Shown: piece after piece, positions 25,286 through 34,436 of the stretch
Layout: every line of letters starts with the position of its first letter
How positions within the stretch are numbered: position 1 is the first letter of the stretch
Source of the DNA: Mesorhizobium sp. 113-3-3
GTDB taxonomy: Bacteria > Pseudomonadota > Alphaproteobacteria > Rhizobiales > Rhizobiaceae
Direction of reading: 5' to 3'
Assembly: GCF_016756495.1 (NCBI RefSeq)
Contig: NZ_AP023243.1
Span: 6,762,501-6,826,500 of the forward strand
DNA length: 64,000 bases
Notes under the pieces: model-generated
What the model was told of the DNA's origin: nothing
Seen by the model: the letters and a program-made list of their open reading frames with translations, nothing else
Databases searched by the model: none
Made by a program: the position numbers and the translations under genes

Positions 25286-26014
25286 TCTCCCCTGCGGTAA
25301 TGTTGGCGTCGGCTCATCATCTAGCATCATTCCGGCGCCAGCTGTGTGCGCGGAAGATCTACACGACCTGACCGCCGCGTGCAGCGATTGCCTGCCGGCT
25401 CATAGCTGATCTTTTCTCCTGAAGCCGGCGATGAGGCCGGGCCGTCGAGTGCGTGCTGCCGGATGCTGCGTAAGCTGTTTCGCTAGACGGCGGATACCGC
25501 GTCACCTCCATATTTTCGCGACAGAGGTTTGGTGGCGTCGCGGGCCTTGCTGCTACATCACCGCAGTGCTCGGGAATTCGTATCTGATCCGCGTGAGGCG
25601 AAGACCTTCTCTCTCGACTGGCTCGCCGAGGCCGTCTGTCCTGCTAGCCTCGAACGATTTCTCATTTGGCATGGCGCATGCGCGTCGATCCGCAAACCCC
25701 GTCGAGGAGAAATCGGACCTGGCCGCCACTCCACCTCCTCCTACCACGAGGGCAGACGGGAAGCAGCGCCTTCAAATGAGGAACAAAATCACCTTACCTC
25801 GAATCTTGCCTCCCTCGATCACAACCGGAGCCATGGAACCGTGTGCGCGACCATCGCCAATGATCGCGCCCCAAGGCAATTGCCCAGCGCAAAATGGCTA
25901 CGCGCGATTACGCCATGCATCCCTTACGAGGCTGCGACAGCACCTCGGAGAGCCTCGCCGCCATCATGCAGACCGATCTAAGCCCACTTGATCCAGCACA
26001 AAGGAATTTCAAAC
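25286..26014. other. Intergenic region before adc
   Basis: No supported gene. A TGGCATG-N4-ATGCG sequence at 25677-25692 resembles a sigma-54 element on the plus strand, but no TGT-N10-ACA site is near and it lies 320 bases from adc, so I do not call it a promoter. The long plus frame 25431-25991 has no recognisable domain. Confidence 0.4.
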
Positions 26015-26758
26015 ATGCACCAAGATACCGTCCGGGCGAGCGCATTCGCCATGCCCCTGACCAGCCCGGCCTTCCCGGCCGGCCCATATCGCTTCGGCAA
26101 CCGGGAGTATCTGATCATCACATATCGCACCGATCCGCAGAAACTGCGCGACCTTGTGCCGGAGCCGCTTCAGGTGTGCGAGCCTCTGGTCAAATTCGAG
26201 TTCATTCGCATGCCGGACTCGACCGGCTTTGGCGACTACACTGAAAGCGGGCAGGTCATCCCGGTCTCCTTCCGAGGCCGCAAGGGCAGCTACACCCACT
26301 GCATGTTTCTCGACGACCATCCGCCGATAGCGGGCGGACGCGAGTTGTGGGGCTTTCCAAAGAAGCTCGCTAGCCCAACGCTCCGAACCGAGACGGATAC
26401 CCTTGTTGGCACGCTGGACTACGGGCCGGTCCGCGTCGCGACGAGTACCATGGGCTACAAGCACCGAGCCGCCGACCTCGCGAGCGTGAGGGCCTCGCTC
26501 GCTGAACCGAACTTCCTCCTCAAAATCATCCCGCATGTCGACGGCACGCCGCGCATCTGTGAGCTCGTGGAATATCATCTACAGGACGTCCATCTGAGGG
26601 GCGCCTGGACCGGGCCGGCAGCCCTGAACCTCTGGTCGCATGCGCTTGCCCCCGTCGCCGAACTGCCGGTGCTGGAAGTAGTCTCGGCCGTCCACTTCGT
26701 CGCAGATCTCACGCTCGCGCTCGGGAAGGTCGTCCACGACTATCTCGCGAAAGCCTAG
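26015..26758 (+). CDS. adc: Acetoacetate decarboxylase
   Basis: A 247-residue protein matching the Adc family along its whole length. The Schiff-base lysine is in [11 protein letters not shown] (Lys116/117), and the catalytic Arg30 and Glu77 equivalents are present. It converts acetoacetate to acetone and CO2 in the cytosol. The start at 26015 follows AAGGAA. Directly downstream are remains of a 3-hydroxybutyrate dehydrogenase, so this was a ketone-body/poly-hydroxybutyrate degradation pair, which makes sense in bacteroids that store or consume PHB. Confidence 0.9.
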   Translation: MHQDTVRASAFAMPLTSPAFPAGPYRFGNREYLIITYRTDPQKLRDLVPEPLQVCEPLVKFEFIRMPDSTGFGDYTESGQVIPVSFRGRKGSYTHCMFLDDHPPIAGGRELWGFPKKLASPTLRTETDTLVGTLDYGPVRVATSTMGYKHRAADLASVRASLAEPNFLLKIIPHVDGTPRICELVEYHLQDVHLRGAWTGPAALNLWSHALAPVAELPVLEVVSAVHFVADLTLALGKVVHDYLAKA

Positions 26759-26783
26759 CCTCGCCATCGGAAAGGAAGAAACC

Positions 26784-27187
26784 ATGAACTTTTACAGTGA
26801 TATCTCATTGAACCAACGCGATGGGGAGCCGGTGGCCGGCTTCTCGACAAGGTGGCGCTGATCACCGAAGCCGCGAGCGGGGTCGGCAAGGATAGCGCGG
26901 TTCGCCCGCGAGGGAGCAAGAGTGGTCCGCGGATCTTGATCACAGCGAAGTCCAACAACGGCGTCCGGGATCGATCGGTTGACAGAAAATGGTTGCCAGC
27001 GAGAGGGGCAGGTGGAAAGCAGCTGATGCAGGCGATCGAAACCTTCGGGCGCCTCGATGTCCTGGTCAGCAACGCCGGCGTCCAGAACGTAGCGCCGCTT
27101 GTCGAGTTCTGCTACCAGGCACTTCCCGCCCGTGATAGGCTCCATGTCACGGTGTCGGCGAACTCAATGCCACCAAAATCAGTGTAA
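26784..27187 (+). pseudogene. Broken 3-hydroxybutyrate dehydrogenase-type SDR
   Basis: From ATG at 26784 (MNFYSDISLNQRDGEP) the frame stops early. SDR blocks continue in the frame of 26852: KVALITEAASGVGKD, where the TGxxxGIG motif has lost its first Gly, and ETFGRLDVLVSNAGVQNVAPLVEF. The catalytic YxxxK part is absent. The order adc-bdhA supports the identity. Inactive. Confidence 0.7.
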
Positions 27188-27189
27188 GG

Positions 27190-27827
27190 CTCGGTCTGCT
27201 GTTCGGCGTCTGCCTCAGAGGCAGACGCTCGCCCTGTCGCCGATATCGCGTCGAGACTCGGCCTGCAGGGGAGGTGGACTACGGCCTACCTTGGACTTTG
27301 CTGCTGGCTTTTACCGTCGTCAGACGAAGCGAGCCGAATGTTGCGCCGCGGTGCTGATGAACGAAATTCTCGGCGACTCGACCTTTACCTCGCCTTTACG
27401 AGGAGGTTGCACGAAAAGCGCGGCCTTGCCCACTCGTACCACAAGAGTGACACGGGGCCGACATGGCGGCCGAAACGCTCACCTCATGCGCAACCTGGTT
27501 AAGAAGCTGGCGCAAACGGGGCCGAGCGTGGCGGAACTCGAGGGGACGAGGATGAAACGCCCAAATCCTCAAAGAGACGGCCCGCGTCGAAAAAACCCGT
27601 GCCTAGCCGAGATTGGGCAAGGGCCAGGAGCCAAGGCTACCCAGCCGTAGCGAAGCCCGTGATCACGCTTAGGCACCCAATAACGATAATGGAAAAATCT
27701 GCGCGAAACGGTCGCACCGGTATTGACATTAATTGACACACCCCGCGAACACTTGCATAAGCCACATAGCGGTAGTGACTAGGTGCATGCCGCAGCCAAT
27801 TTTTTCCCTACGGGCGAGGTCTGATCT
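27190..27827. other. Intergenic region upstream of pyrE
   Basis: No recognisable gene. TTGACA-type sequences occur at about 27722 and 27734 but I cannot fix a matching -10 box, so the pyrE promoter is not assigned. Confidence 0.35.
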
Positions 27828-28424
27828 ATGGCGGCACTGGCGAAATTCAGACCAGTTGATTCCGGCCAACACGACAAGGACGAACTCCGCGAGATTGTCC
27901 GTGAGCGCTCTTTTCGATTCGGACGCTACACGCTCTCGTCGGGCATAGAGAGCGACATCTATTTCAATATGAAGCCTACCATGATGGTGGCGCGAGGCGC
28001 GCAACTTGCCGCTCTTGAATTCCTAAAAATAGCTGAGCAAGTGAAAGCAGAGTACGTCGGCGGTCTTGAAATGGGAGCGGTCCCCGTAATCGGATCGATG
28101 GCGGCTGTCAGCTCGATGATGAACAAACCCATAAACACGATCTTCGTTCGCAAAGTTCCAAAGGCCCATGGCACAAGGGACGTGATTGAAGGACTTGGGC
28201 CTAAAGAAGATCTCGAGGGAAAAGTGGTCCTGATCGTTGACGACGTTGCCACAAGCGGCAAGTCGATATTGAAGGCGATTGAAGAGGTTCGCCGCGTCGG
28301 CGGCATTGTGGGTGACGCTGCTTGCCTCGTGGACCGTGACGAGGGAGCTACACCGCTGCTAGCCCAACATGGCGTCACGCTGCACTCCGTACTGCATGCG
28401 AGCGAATTTGTGGAACGCCACTGA
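27828..28424 (+). CDS. pyrE: Orotate phosphoribosyltransferase
   Basis: A 198-residue PyrE. It makes orotidine 5'-phosphate from orotate and PRPP in pyrimidine synthesis. The PRPP-binding motif [14 protein letters not shown] is near residue 128 and the loop RKVPKAHGT near 105. The length is typical. A pyrE on a symbiosis island is unusual because the pathway is normally chromosomal, so this may be an extra copy. The following ORF overlaps its end. Confidence 0.92.
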   Translation: MAALAKFRPVDSGQHDKDELREIVRERSFRFGRYTLSSGIESDIYFNMKPTMMVARGAQLAALEFLKIAEQVKAEYVGGLEMGAVPVIGSMAAVSSMMNKPINTIFVRKVPKAHGTRDVIEGLGPKEDLEGKVVLIVDDVATSGKSILKAIEEVRRVGGIVGDAACLVDRDEGATPLLAQHGVTLHSVLHASEFVERH

Positions 28425-28746
28425 CAATCTCATACAACGTCTTTCCGGCGACCTAGCCTTAGAGGACATTCCGCCGCTTTGCAGTGAGTGCAGGCGCCTC
28501 GCGAGTAAGAGCGATTGCCCCTGCCCATCCTCCCTGCTTTTGGTGCAACATATGCTCGCTGCCGTTCACCAGCGGCTTGACGCCATTGACTACCTCTCAG
28601 AGCAAGGCGCCATAAGACTGAAGGCTTTTACCGATTATCTGGCGGCGGTCGTTCGAATAGCTTCAGAGAGCGGCGACGCGGTACCCTGGATTGATCTAGC
28701 AACCCGGTTTAGCGCTCTTTTCGGTCCCGACGAGGTTGCCCATTGA
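28396..28746 (+). CDS. Hypothetical protein coupled to pyrE
   Basis: A frame of about 116 residues that overlaps the last 29 bases of pyrE, suggesting translational coupling. The start may be ATG 28396 or an internal TTG at 28405. There is a Cys cluster near the N-terminus ([10 protein letters not shown], then CPCPSS) that could bind metal, followed by a helical region. The family is not recognised. The overlap and lack of internal stops support it as a gene. Confidence 0.5.
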   Translation: MRANLWNATDNLIQRLSGDLALEDIPPLCSECRRLASKSDCPCPSSLLLVQHMLAAVHQRLDAIDYLSEQGAIRLKAFTDYLAAVVRIASESGDAVPWIDLATRFSALFGPDEVAH

Positions 28747-29320
28747 TCTCGCGCTTATTGCTTTTTCGTGGAACGAGCAGCTCGTCGGCAAATGCGTCAT
28801 CGATCGCCAGCGGCGTGCCGGCGCATATGCGAGCGAAAAGCGCCGAGCTGCCGGTGATGAATCTCGAACGTGACGACGCCGATTGGCGCGATGCGCGTTG
28901 GCTCGGGGCCCTCGTACCCAAGCATGGGTGCGTTCCCATTCCGCGGCATCATGCTCGCGATCCCGTCTGTGCCGTGCTCAAGCAAGCGAGCTCGAGCGAA
29001 CCGCCCCGGGTTGCGGATTTCGACAATCGTTGGTGGAGTTGGCTGGCGAATTGGCGCGTTCGGCCTTCGGTTGGAAGACCGGCTTGAGGCGGGCCAACGA
29101 ACGGAATTGGCGAAGCCACGCTGGAGTATGCCTTCACTGGGGTCGCGTCCCTGCACGTGCTGTAACGTAGCTTTAGCGAAGCCGCTCGCGAGCGCGCCCT
29201 CATAGCGCCGAGCGGGCGAGCGGCTTCGGGACAGGGCGCAGAGGCTGGGTAGACTTGGCCGGGCTCACCTCACCCGGTCCAGCCACGACATGCATCGCCA
29301 AAGGCAAGGAACCCGCTGAC
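28747..29320. other. Intergenic/decayed region
   Basis: The minus frame 28797-29156 contains a protein-like stretch (RIAPIGVVTFEIHHRQLGAF), but I cannot name it, and it lacks a supported start. No RNA gene or promoter is seen. A 36-base segment at about 29264-29300 recurs at about 20970-21005. Confidence 0.3.
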
Positions 29321-29324
29321 CGCG

Positions 29325-29458
29325 CCCGCAAGGGGGGAGATTGGCCGTCATCGCTGCTTTCGCCAATCTCCAAGGCCAGAATTATGGAGCCGCCAGGGAA
29401 GCTGCCGGTCTCCCCCCTTGCGGGGGAGATGGCCGGCAGGCCAGAGAGGGGGCTGTCC
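29325..29458. repeat. RIME-like intergenic repeat with inverted arms
   Basis: GCAAGGGGGGAGATTGG near 29328 is mirrored by CTCCCCCCTTGCGGGGGAGATGG near 29410, followed by CCGGCAGGCCAGAGAGGGGG. This type of palindromic C/G-run repeat is common between genes of Rhizobiales. It probably forms a large stem in RNA. Confidence 0.55.
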
Positions 29459-29464
29459 CGCCAG

Positions 29465-29506
29465 CGTTAGATCACATTCAATTCCCGTTAGATCACATTC
29501 AATTCC
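29465..29506. repeat. Exact tandem duplication of 21 bases
   Basis: The 21-base unit starting CGTTAGATCACATTCAATT occurs twice without a mismatch (29465-29485 and 29486-29506), between the RIME-like repeat and the broken FAD oxidase. A recent slippage or a paired binding site are both possible. Confidence 0.8.
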
Positions 29507-29539
29507 CTGAACGCCCGCCCTTCAGCGACACGGCTGTAC

Positions 29540-30180
29540 CCAAACGCCGAGCATTCCACCGTGTCCGTAGCCGCCGTGCACGATCAGCTCGGCCAGCGCC
29601 TTGCCGACCGCCGGCGCCTGCTGCAGGCCGTGGCCGGAAAAACCATTGGCGAAGAGGAAATTCTTAACCTGCGGATGCGGGCCGATCACCGCGTTCTGGT
29701 CGAGCGTGTTGTAGTCGTAATGGCCGGCCTAGGCGCGCGTCGGCTTGATGGCTTCGAAGGCGGGAATGCGGGTCGCCAGTACCGGCCAGATCACCTCTTC
29801 GAACAACGGCCAGTCCGGCTCGAAATCGGTGGGGTCGGCCGGGCCGTCGCCTTCTTCCGGTTCGGCGCCGCCAGTGAGATAGACCGAGCCTTCCGGCCGG
29901 ACATAGATGCCGGACGGATCGACCAGCAGCGGCATATCAGAATATTTGTCGCGCGCCTCGAAGACGAAGACGTTGCGCTTGCGCGGCTCGACCGGCAACA
30001 CCAGCCCCGCCATGGCAGCCACCGTGCCGGCATTCGGCCCGGCTGAGTTGACGACGATGCCGACTTCCAGCCTGTCGCCATTGTCGAGGCTGACACTGGT
30101 CACGCTCTGGCCGTTCCACCTCCGCCTTGCGCATGACTGGAGAGATTTCCGGCGGGCGTCGCCTCCCGATCAATGCTTTT
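29540..30180 (-). pseudogene. Broken DAO-family FAD oxidoreductase, C-terminal half
   Basis: Minus-strand blocks: RLEVGIVVNSAGPNAGTVA, then VEPRKRNVFVFEARDKYSDM and YVRPEGSVYLTGGAEPEEGD, an in-frame stop in [10 protein letters not shown] at about 29729, and the FAD-binding C-terminus [23 protein letters not shown]. This is the C-terminal half of a D-amino-acid/sarcosine-oxidase-like flavoenzyme. The N-terminal half is missing, and the join near 30105 is frameshifted. Not functional. Confidence 0.75.
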
Positions 30181-30288
30181 CATGTTCGTTACTCTTCGTA
30201 AAATCGATTATTTCGATGGAGCCCATCTACGAATGAATGCAGGCGTCACAGTAGAGCTTTGAACAGCATCGGTGCGGGTCCGGAACCG

Positions 30289-31176
30289 TCATCGAGCCAA
30301 AAACAGCGGCAATGGCGGCTTTTCGACTATCCATTTCGTCACGCCGCCGAAGAGCCGCTCACGCAGCCGACGGCTGCCATAGGCGCCCATGACTATCATG
30401 TCGGCAGACGTGTCGGTTGCGTGCTGCGCAAGCACCGTGGCCGCCGATTTGCCGGCACTTGGCAGGAGGTCAACCGACACCCGAGCACCGTGCCGAGTGA
30501 GATAGGCAGCGATGTCGGCTCCAGGCTCCGCCCCTTTCCCGTTGTAGTTGGCCTTCGGATCGACCAGGGCGACACGAACTTCCTCAGCAGCGCATAGGAG
30601 ACCCAGCGCTTCGCGAACCGCACGGGACGCCTCTGCTCGCGAATCCCAACCGACCAGGACACGCCGTGGCCACAGCGTCGCCTCAGCACCGTTCGGCACA
30701 ACAAGCACCGGTTTTCCCGTATCGAACAAGCAGCCGTTGACCACAGGAGGTCCGAGATTCTCGTCGTTGAGGAGCCCTGGTCCGATGATCGTGATGTCGG
30801 CGCAGAGCGCGCGCTGTCGTGCCACTTCACCGAGGCTGGCCGGATCGTAATAGTCGGTGTCAACGTCATAGGCGAGCGACATAGATTCCAGCAATTTCTG
30901 GATATCTCTGGAGCGTTTTCCCAGTCTGACCGCGTCCTGTGTAAATCGATCGATTTGCCGAAACCGATCGTTCAATCTGGCAATTGCCTGTCCACGTCCT
31001 ACAGGCCACTCGGGGACACCATCTCCGATCCGCCGATGCGACATAAGGAGCATCGGAGCGGGTATAATCAGTACGGAAAGGTGCGCGCCGATTTCCGCAC
31101 ACAAGCCGGCAGCAGTTCTGACGTCCTGATCGGAATGGTCAGCGCCGGTCAAACAGAGTACCGTTTTAAAGCCCAT
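30289..31176 (-). CDS. Universal stress protein, two UspA domains
   Basis: A 295-residue protein with two Usp domains in tandem. The second keeps the ATP-binding G-2X-G-9X-G(S/T)-type end (GAYGSRRLRERLFGGVTK, about residues 260-280); the first is less conserved. Usp proteins help cells survive starvation, oxygen or redox stress. A strong AGGAAA site precedes the start. It follows the response regulator by about 100 bases on the same strand, so the two may be co-transcribed with, or after, the nif operon. Confidence 0.88.
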   Translation of the reverse strand: MGFKTVLCLTGADHSDQDVRTAAGLCAEIGAHLSVLIIPAPMLLMSHRRIGDGVPEWPVGRGQAIARLNDRFRQIDRFTQDAVRLGKRSRDIQKLLESMSLAYDVDTDYYDPASLGEVARQRALCADITIIGPGLLNDENLGPPVVNGCLFDTGKPVLVVPNGAEATLWPRRVLVGWDSRAEASRAVREALGLLCAAEEVRVALVDPKANYNGKGAEPGADIAAYLTRHGARVSVDLLPSAGKSAATVLAQHATDTSADMIVMGAYGSRRLRERLFGGVTKWIVEKPPLPLFLAR

Positions 31177-31275
31177 TTTCCTGTTTCTTCCTGAGTGTTC
31201 GATGAGGGCGTTTCAGGCCGCAAGACCGACTCACAGCGCGAGGAAAAGGGAGTGGCACCAGACCCGGCACTCGAT

Positions 31276-31980
31276 TCAGCCGTCCAGCTTCTCGAGCGAG
31301 TAGCCGGCCGACCTGACGGTACGGATGACGATACCGGTCGAGGCCGTCTCCAGTGCCTTTCTGAGCCGACTGATATGGACATCGACTGTGCGTAGACCGA
31401 CATGGATATTGGCCGGCCAGGCCCCGCCGATCAGCTCGTCCCGGCTGAAGACCTTGCCGGGAGCCTCCAGCAAATGCCGCAGCACGTTGAACTCGATCGG
31501 TCCGAGATGGATGTCATGGCCATTGCCGCAAACCCGGTGGGCATCGAGCTTCATCGCAAGGCTGCCATAGGAAAGCCAGCTGTCGTTTTCGATCCCGTTT
31601 GAACCCGGCTTCGGCAGCGCCAGCCTCGTCCGCAGATAATCGAGCAGCTTGGCCGGTGCCATTGGCCGCACAAAGCTCTCGTCAATGCCGGCCTTCAACA
31701 GATCAAGGTGCTGGTTCTCGGCGCCGGGCGCGATCAGGGCAATGATGGGCAGGCCGCCGGTCCGGGGTTCCCGCTTGAGCCGGGCGCAGATTGCGGACCC
31801 GGTAAGGCTCGTTGGACCGCAGTCCAGCACCACGGCCTGGAATTCCCGTTCGTCGGCCTTTGCAAGTGCTTCCTTGGCGCCGCCTGCCGGCTCACTGACG
31901 AAGCCGTCCACCTCCAGTATGTGGCTGAGGAACAGATAGAACTCCGCATCTTGCGAACAGATCAGGACGAGTGGCTTCAT
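31276..31980 (-). CDS. OmpR/PhoB-type response regulator
   Basis: A 234-residue regulator: receiver domain (residues 1-120) with the phospho-acceptor Asp53 (VVLDCGP), then an OmpR-type winged helix (about 135-232; VFSRDELIGGAWP, then RTVDVHISRLRKAL). No histidine kinase is in the window. I chose ATG at 31980; an in-frame ATG at 32061 carries the ribosome site and first six codons of a lost CCE_0567-type gene (MSGLEE), so a 27-residue N-terminal extension is possible. It sits directly after the NifX-associated gene and may be transcribed with the nif operon. The receiver lacks the usual double acidic pocket near its N-terminus (LVLICSQDAE), so phosphorylation may be altered. Confidence 0.88.
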   Translation of the reverse strand: MKPLVLICSQDAEFYLFLSHILEVDGFVSEPAGGAKEALAKADEREFQAVVLDCGPTSLTGSAICARLKREPRTGGLPIIALIAPGAENQHLDLLKAGIDESFVRPMAPAKLLDYLRTRLALPKPGSNGIENDSWLSYGSLAMKLDAHRVCGNGHDIHLGPIEFNVLRHLLEAPGKVFSRDELIGGAWPANIHVGLRTVDVHISRLRKALETASTGIVIRTVRSAGYSLEKLDG

Positions 31981-32085
31981 CAGCGCTACCCCGAGAACCA
32001 AATTGGCCTCGACCGCGTCGGCCGCGTGGGCTGGCCATCGCGGCTCCTCAAGGCCTGACATGATCCTCTTGCTCGAAAATTGGTT

Positions 32086-32565
32086 TCATGCCCGTGCCAC
32101 CTCGGGATAGGCGTCGATGGCTGCGATGGCATCGTCGACCAGTTTCGTACCGGCGGCGGCGAGTTTGCAGAACGTCTCGAAGCCGAACCGATGGACGTCG
32201 CGCACGGTCTTGGACAGAACGACCAGCCGCCCGGCGGTGAAAAGCACGCGCCCGAACCCCTCATGGCTCATTTCGATCATCGGCGATGCCATCAGGCCGG
32301 AGCGCTCCTCGATCGCAAGGGCGACGGCAGTGTAAAACTTGTCGAGCCTCCACAGCACGTCCGGATCGGGATCGCCGATGATTGGGATCGTACGACGCCG
32401 TTCCTTGCTGACGATGAAGTCGGCCAGCAACTCGGCATCCGCTGTGCCGTCCCATGACCCGTGGGTATCCTGAGCACGGATCAGCCGCACGAGGCATTTG
32501 ACGAATGGGCTGGCAAGGGCGGCCTCGTCATCGTTGACAGCAGGGCTGATCGCGACTTCAAACAT
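32086..32565 (-). CDS. NifX-associated nitrogen fixation protein (DUF269)
   Basis: A 159-residue protein of the NifX-associated family found immediately after nifX in many nif operons. It contains SPFVKCLVRLIRAQDTHGSW near the N-terminus and ends DAYPEVARA. The role is unproven but linked to FeMo-cofactor handling. The start at 32565 has a GAGGAAG site, 16 bases after the nifX stop. A decayed copy lies at 15910-16293. In the usual order it would be followed by the CCE_0567-type gene and fdxB, which are missing here. Confidence 0.9.
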   Translation of the reverse strand: MFEVAISPAVNDDEAALASPFVKCLVRLIRAQDTHGSWDGTADAELLADFIVSKERRRTIPIIGDPDPDVLWRLDKFYTAVALAIEERSGLMASPMIEMSHEGFGRVLFTAGRLVVLSKTVRDVHRFGFETFCKLAAAGTKLVDDAIAAIDAYPEVARA

Positions 32566-32581
32566 TTTGCACTTCCTCGTT

Positions 32582-33079
32582 TTAGTCCTCGTCCTCGAAG
32601 GAGGGTTTCTTTTCGGCGACACCAGCTTCGGCCAGCACCTTGCGCAGCCAGGGCGGAGGACACGTTCTCAGCATCATCTGCGTGCGCAACAGCACCTCTT
32701 GGATGGTTTGTGGCTGCGGCACCTTGATTGGATGGATTTTTGCCGAAATAACCTTGGCTGCCGAAGGCCCGCCGATGGCCAGACAAAACAGCAGATGGCA
32801 GCCCTTCAGCGCCTCCACCTTCGGCGTGACGCGGTCATCGCCCTCGGTCCGACGCTTCCCGCTCTCATCGGAAACGTCATCGAAGGCCACGGCTTCCACG
32901 AGATGCCACTCCTCGCGCGTCACGTCGTAGACAGCAAAGCGCTTGGCCGACCCGAAATGGGCATTGAGATTCGTCATGTCTTGCGTGGCGATGGCTACGC
33001 GCAATGCGCCTGCCCGTCGGTCCGTCATCGGTGCGTGAACCTCGTCAGTGACGAGTGAGAGGCGACGAACGGAGCTCAT
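32582..33079 (-). CDS. nifX: FeMo-cofactor carrier NifX
   Basis: A 165-residue NifX. It binds the NifB-cofactor/VK-cluster in transit to NifEN. The family core is present: LRVAIATQDMTNLNAHFGSA (about 25-44) and the GCHLLFCLAIGGPSAAKVI segment (about 92-110). I chose ATG at 33079, which overlaps the nifN end by 35 bases; a later ATG at about residue 18 is also possible. It continues the nifEN operon. Confidence 0.92.
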   Translation of the reverse strand: MSSVRRLSLVTDEVHAPMTDRRAGALRVAIATQDMTNLNAHFGSAKRFAVYDVTREEWHLVEAVAFDDVSDESGKRRTEGDDRVTPKVEALKGCHLLFCLAIGGPSAAKVISAKIHPIKVPQPQTIQEVLLRTQMMLRTCPPPWLRKVLAEAGVAEKKPSFEDED

Positions 33080-34427
33080 CTGGCATTTCTCGTTTCCGGA
33101 ATGGATCAAGCGCCTCAGGCGTCGGCGCGTGCTGGTTGGCCTGAAAGATATTGGCAACATCGAAGATCAGGTCGCGGGTCCCCCGATAGAGGATTGTGAG
33201 CTTGTGCTGGCTGCCAAGCCGGTCGAAGATCGGGAAGCCGACGCGCATGAGCGGAATGCCAAGGCGTCGCGACGCCTGGCGACCGTGGGAATGTGTTACG
33301 AGAAGATCCGCGCCCGCTGCAAGAGCTTCCAAATCGCCGAGATCGCCGATCTGAACCCACTCCGCCGGTACTTTCTGCAGAATCTTCGACAGATCGGTCG
33401 TCGTGACCGCCGCCGCGATGTCACAGCCCATGCCGGTGAAGAAGGTTGCGAGTTGATAGAGTTGGTCTGGTTCAGCAGCGATCGCAATTTTCTTGCCTCC
33501 GAAATGGAAATGTCCGTCGAGCAATGCATCCTCCAATTGCGCCCGGTGACGGCGAACCCGGTCCGGCACCGCCGCGCCCGAAACCGCCGATAGCAGCGAG
33601 ACGAACCGGTCGACGGCCATTAATCCGGTCAGCGACTGGAACACCGCGTAAGGCACGCCGGTCAACCCGTGCAGCGTTTTCGCCGGGTGGCGCATGTGCT
33701 CGCCGATGACGATGCATTGCACGGCCGTGCCAAGCTCGCGGATTTCCTCGACGCTGGTGCCGCCATAGGTAGTGGTTACCCAGCGGTCGGGAACCGTGCC
33801 GTCGAGTGAGCCGGAGACGTCCGGCAGGATAACCGGGTTGAGCCCAAAACTTTCAACCATGTCACGCAAATGCTCGACGTCAGCGACAGTGAGGTTGCAT
33901 CCGGGCAGGATCGCGATCTTCTTCGGCTGCCGGGTCCGTGCGCCCGGCCGTGTAATCCCTTCGATCATCGCCGCGACAGCCTTGGCCCAGCCTTCTTCGA
34001 TAGCGCCGCCGAAATCAGGCGTGTTGGCCAGCACAACCTCCGTACCCGTGAGCTCTTCCGCATGCTTCAGCTTGACGTTGGCGATATCACTCGCGCAGTC
34101 TTCGCCACGGGTCTCCACCAGCGCGGTCGTGCACACTCCTATCAGCTTTGGCTTCGTGCGGGTTTTGAGGTTGAGGATCGCCTCTTCCAGATGGTCCGCT
34201 CCGCCGAGTATGGTTGCCACCTCGTCCAGAGCCGTTGTCTGCAAGGGGATTGCTTCCTTGAAATGGCGCACGAAGAGCACCAGCGCGAAGCTGGTGCAGC
34301 CTTGGCTGCCGTGGAACAGGGGCATCGCGCCGTCGACTCCAAGAAAGGCGAAGGCGGCACCCAGCGGCTGTGACGACTTCAGGGGGTTGACCGCCGCTGA
34401 TTTGGTATTGCGAAGGATGCGAACCAT
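33045..34427 (-). CDS. nifN: Nitrogenase FeMo-cofactor scaffold subunit NifN
   Basis: A 460-residue protein of the nitrogenase beta-subunit-like family. With NifE it forms the scaffold on which FeMo-cofactor is completed before transfer to NifDK. Visible: PLKSSQPLGAAFAFLGVDG and the HGSQGCTSFALV cysteine region near the N-terminus, and GVCTTALVETRGED. The P-cluster cysteine set is incomplete, as expected for NifN. A GAGGAAA site precedes the start, 9 bases after the nifE stop. Confidence 0.96.
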   Translation of the reverse strand: MVRILRNTKSAAVNPLKSSQPLGAAFAFLGVDGAMPLFHGSQGCTSFALVLFVRHFKEAIPLQTTALDEVATILGGADHLEEAILNLKTRTKPKLIGVCTTALVETRGEDCASDIANVKLKHAEELTGTEVVLANTPDFGGAIEEGWAKAVAAMIEGITRPGARTRQPKKIAILPGCNLTVADVEHLRDMVESFGLNPVILPDVSGSLDGTVPDRWVTTTYGGTSVEEIRELGTAVQCIVIGEHMRHPAKTLHGLTGVPYAVFQSLTGLMAVDRFVSLLSAVSGAAVPDRVRRHRAQLEDALLDGHFHFGGKKIAIAAEPDQLYQLATFFTGMGCDIAAAVTTTDLSKILQKVPAEWVQIGDLGDLEALAAGADLLVTHSHGRQASRRLGIPLMRVGFPIFDRLGSQHKLTILYRGTRDLIFDVANIFQANQHAPTPEALDPFRKREMPDELRSSPLTRH

Positions 34428-34436
34428 CGGATTTCC

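Noticed and set aside
25677..25692. Sigma-54-like TGGCATGGCGCATGCG on the plus strand upstream of adc
   Set aside because: No TGT-N10-ACA within range, last base off consensus, and more than 300 bases from adc; a single element of this quality can occur by chance.
29465..29506. CRISPR array
   Set aside because: Only two directly abutting 21-base copies without spacers; a simple tandem duplication.
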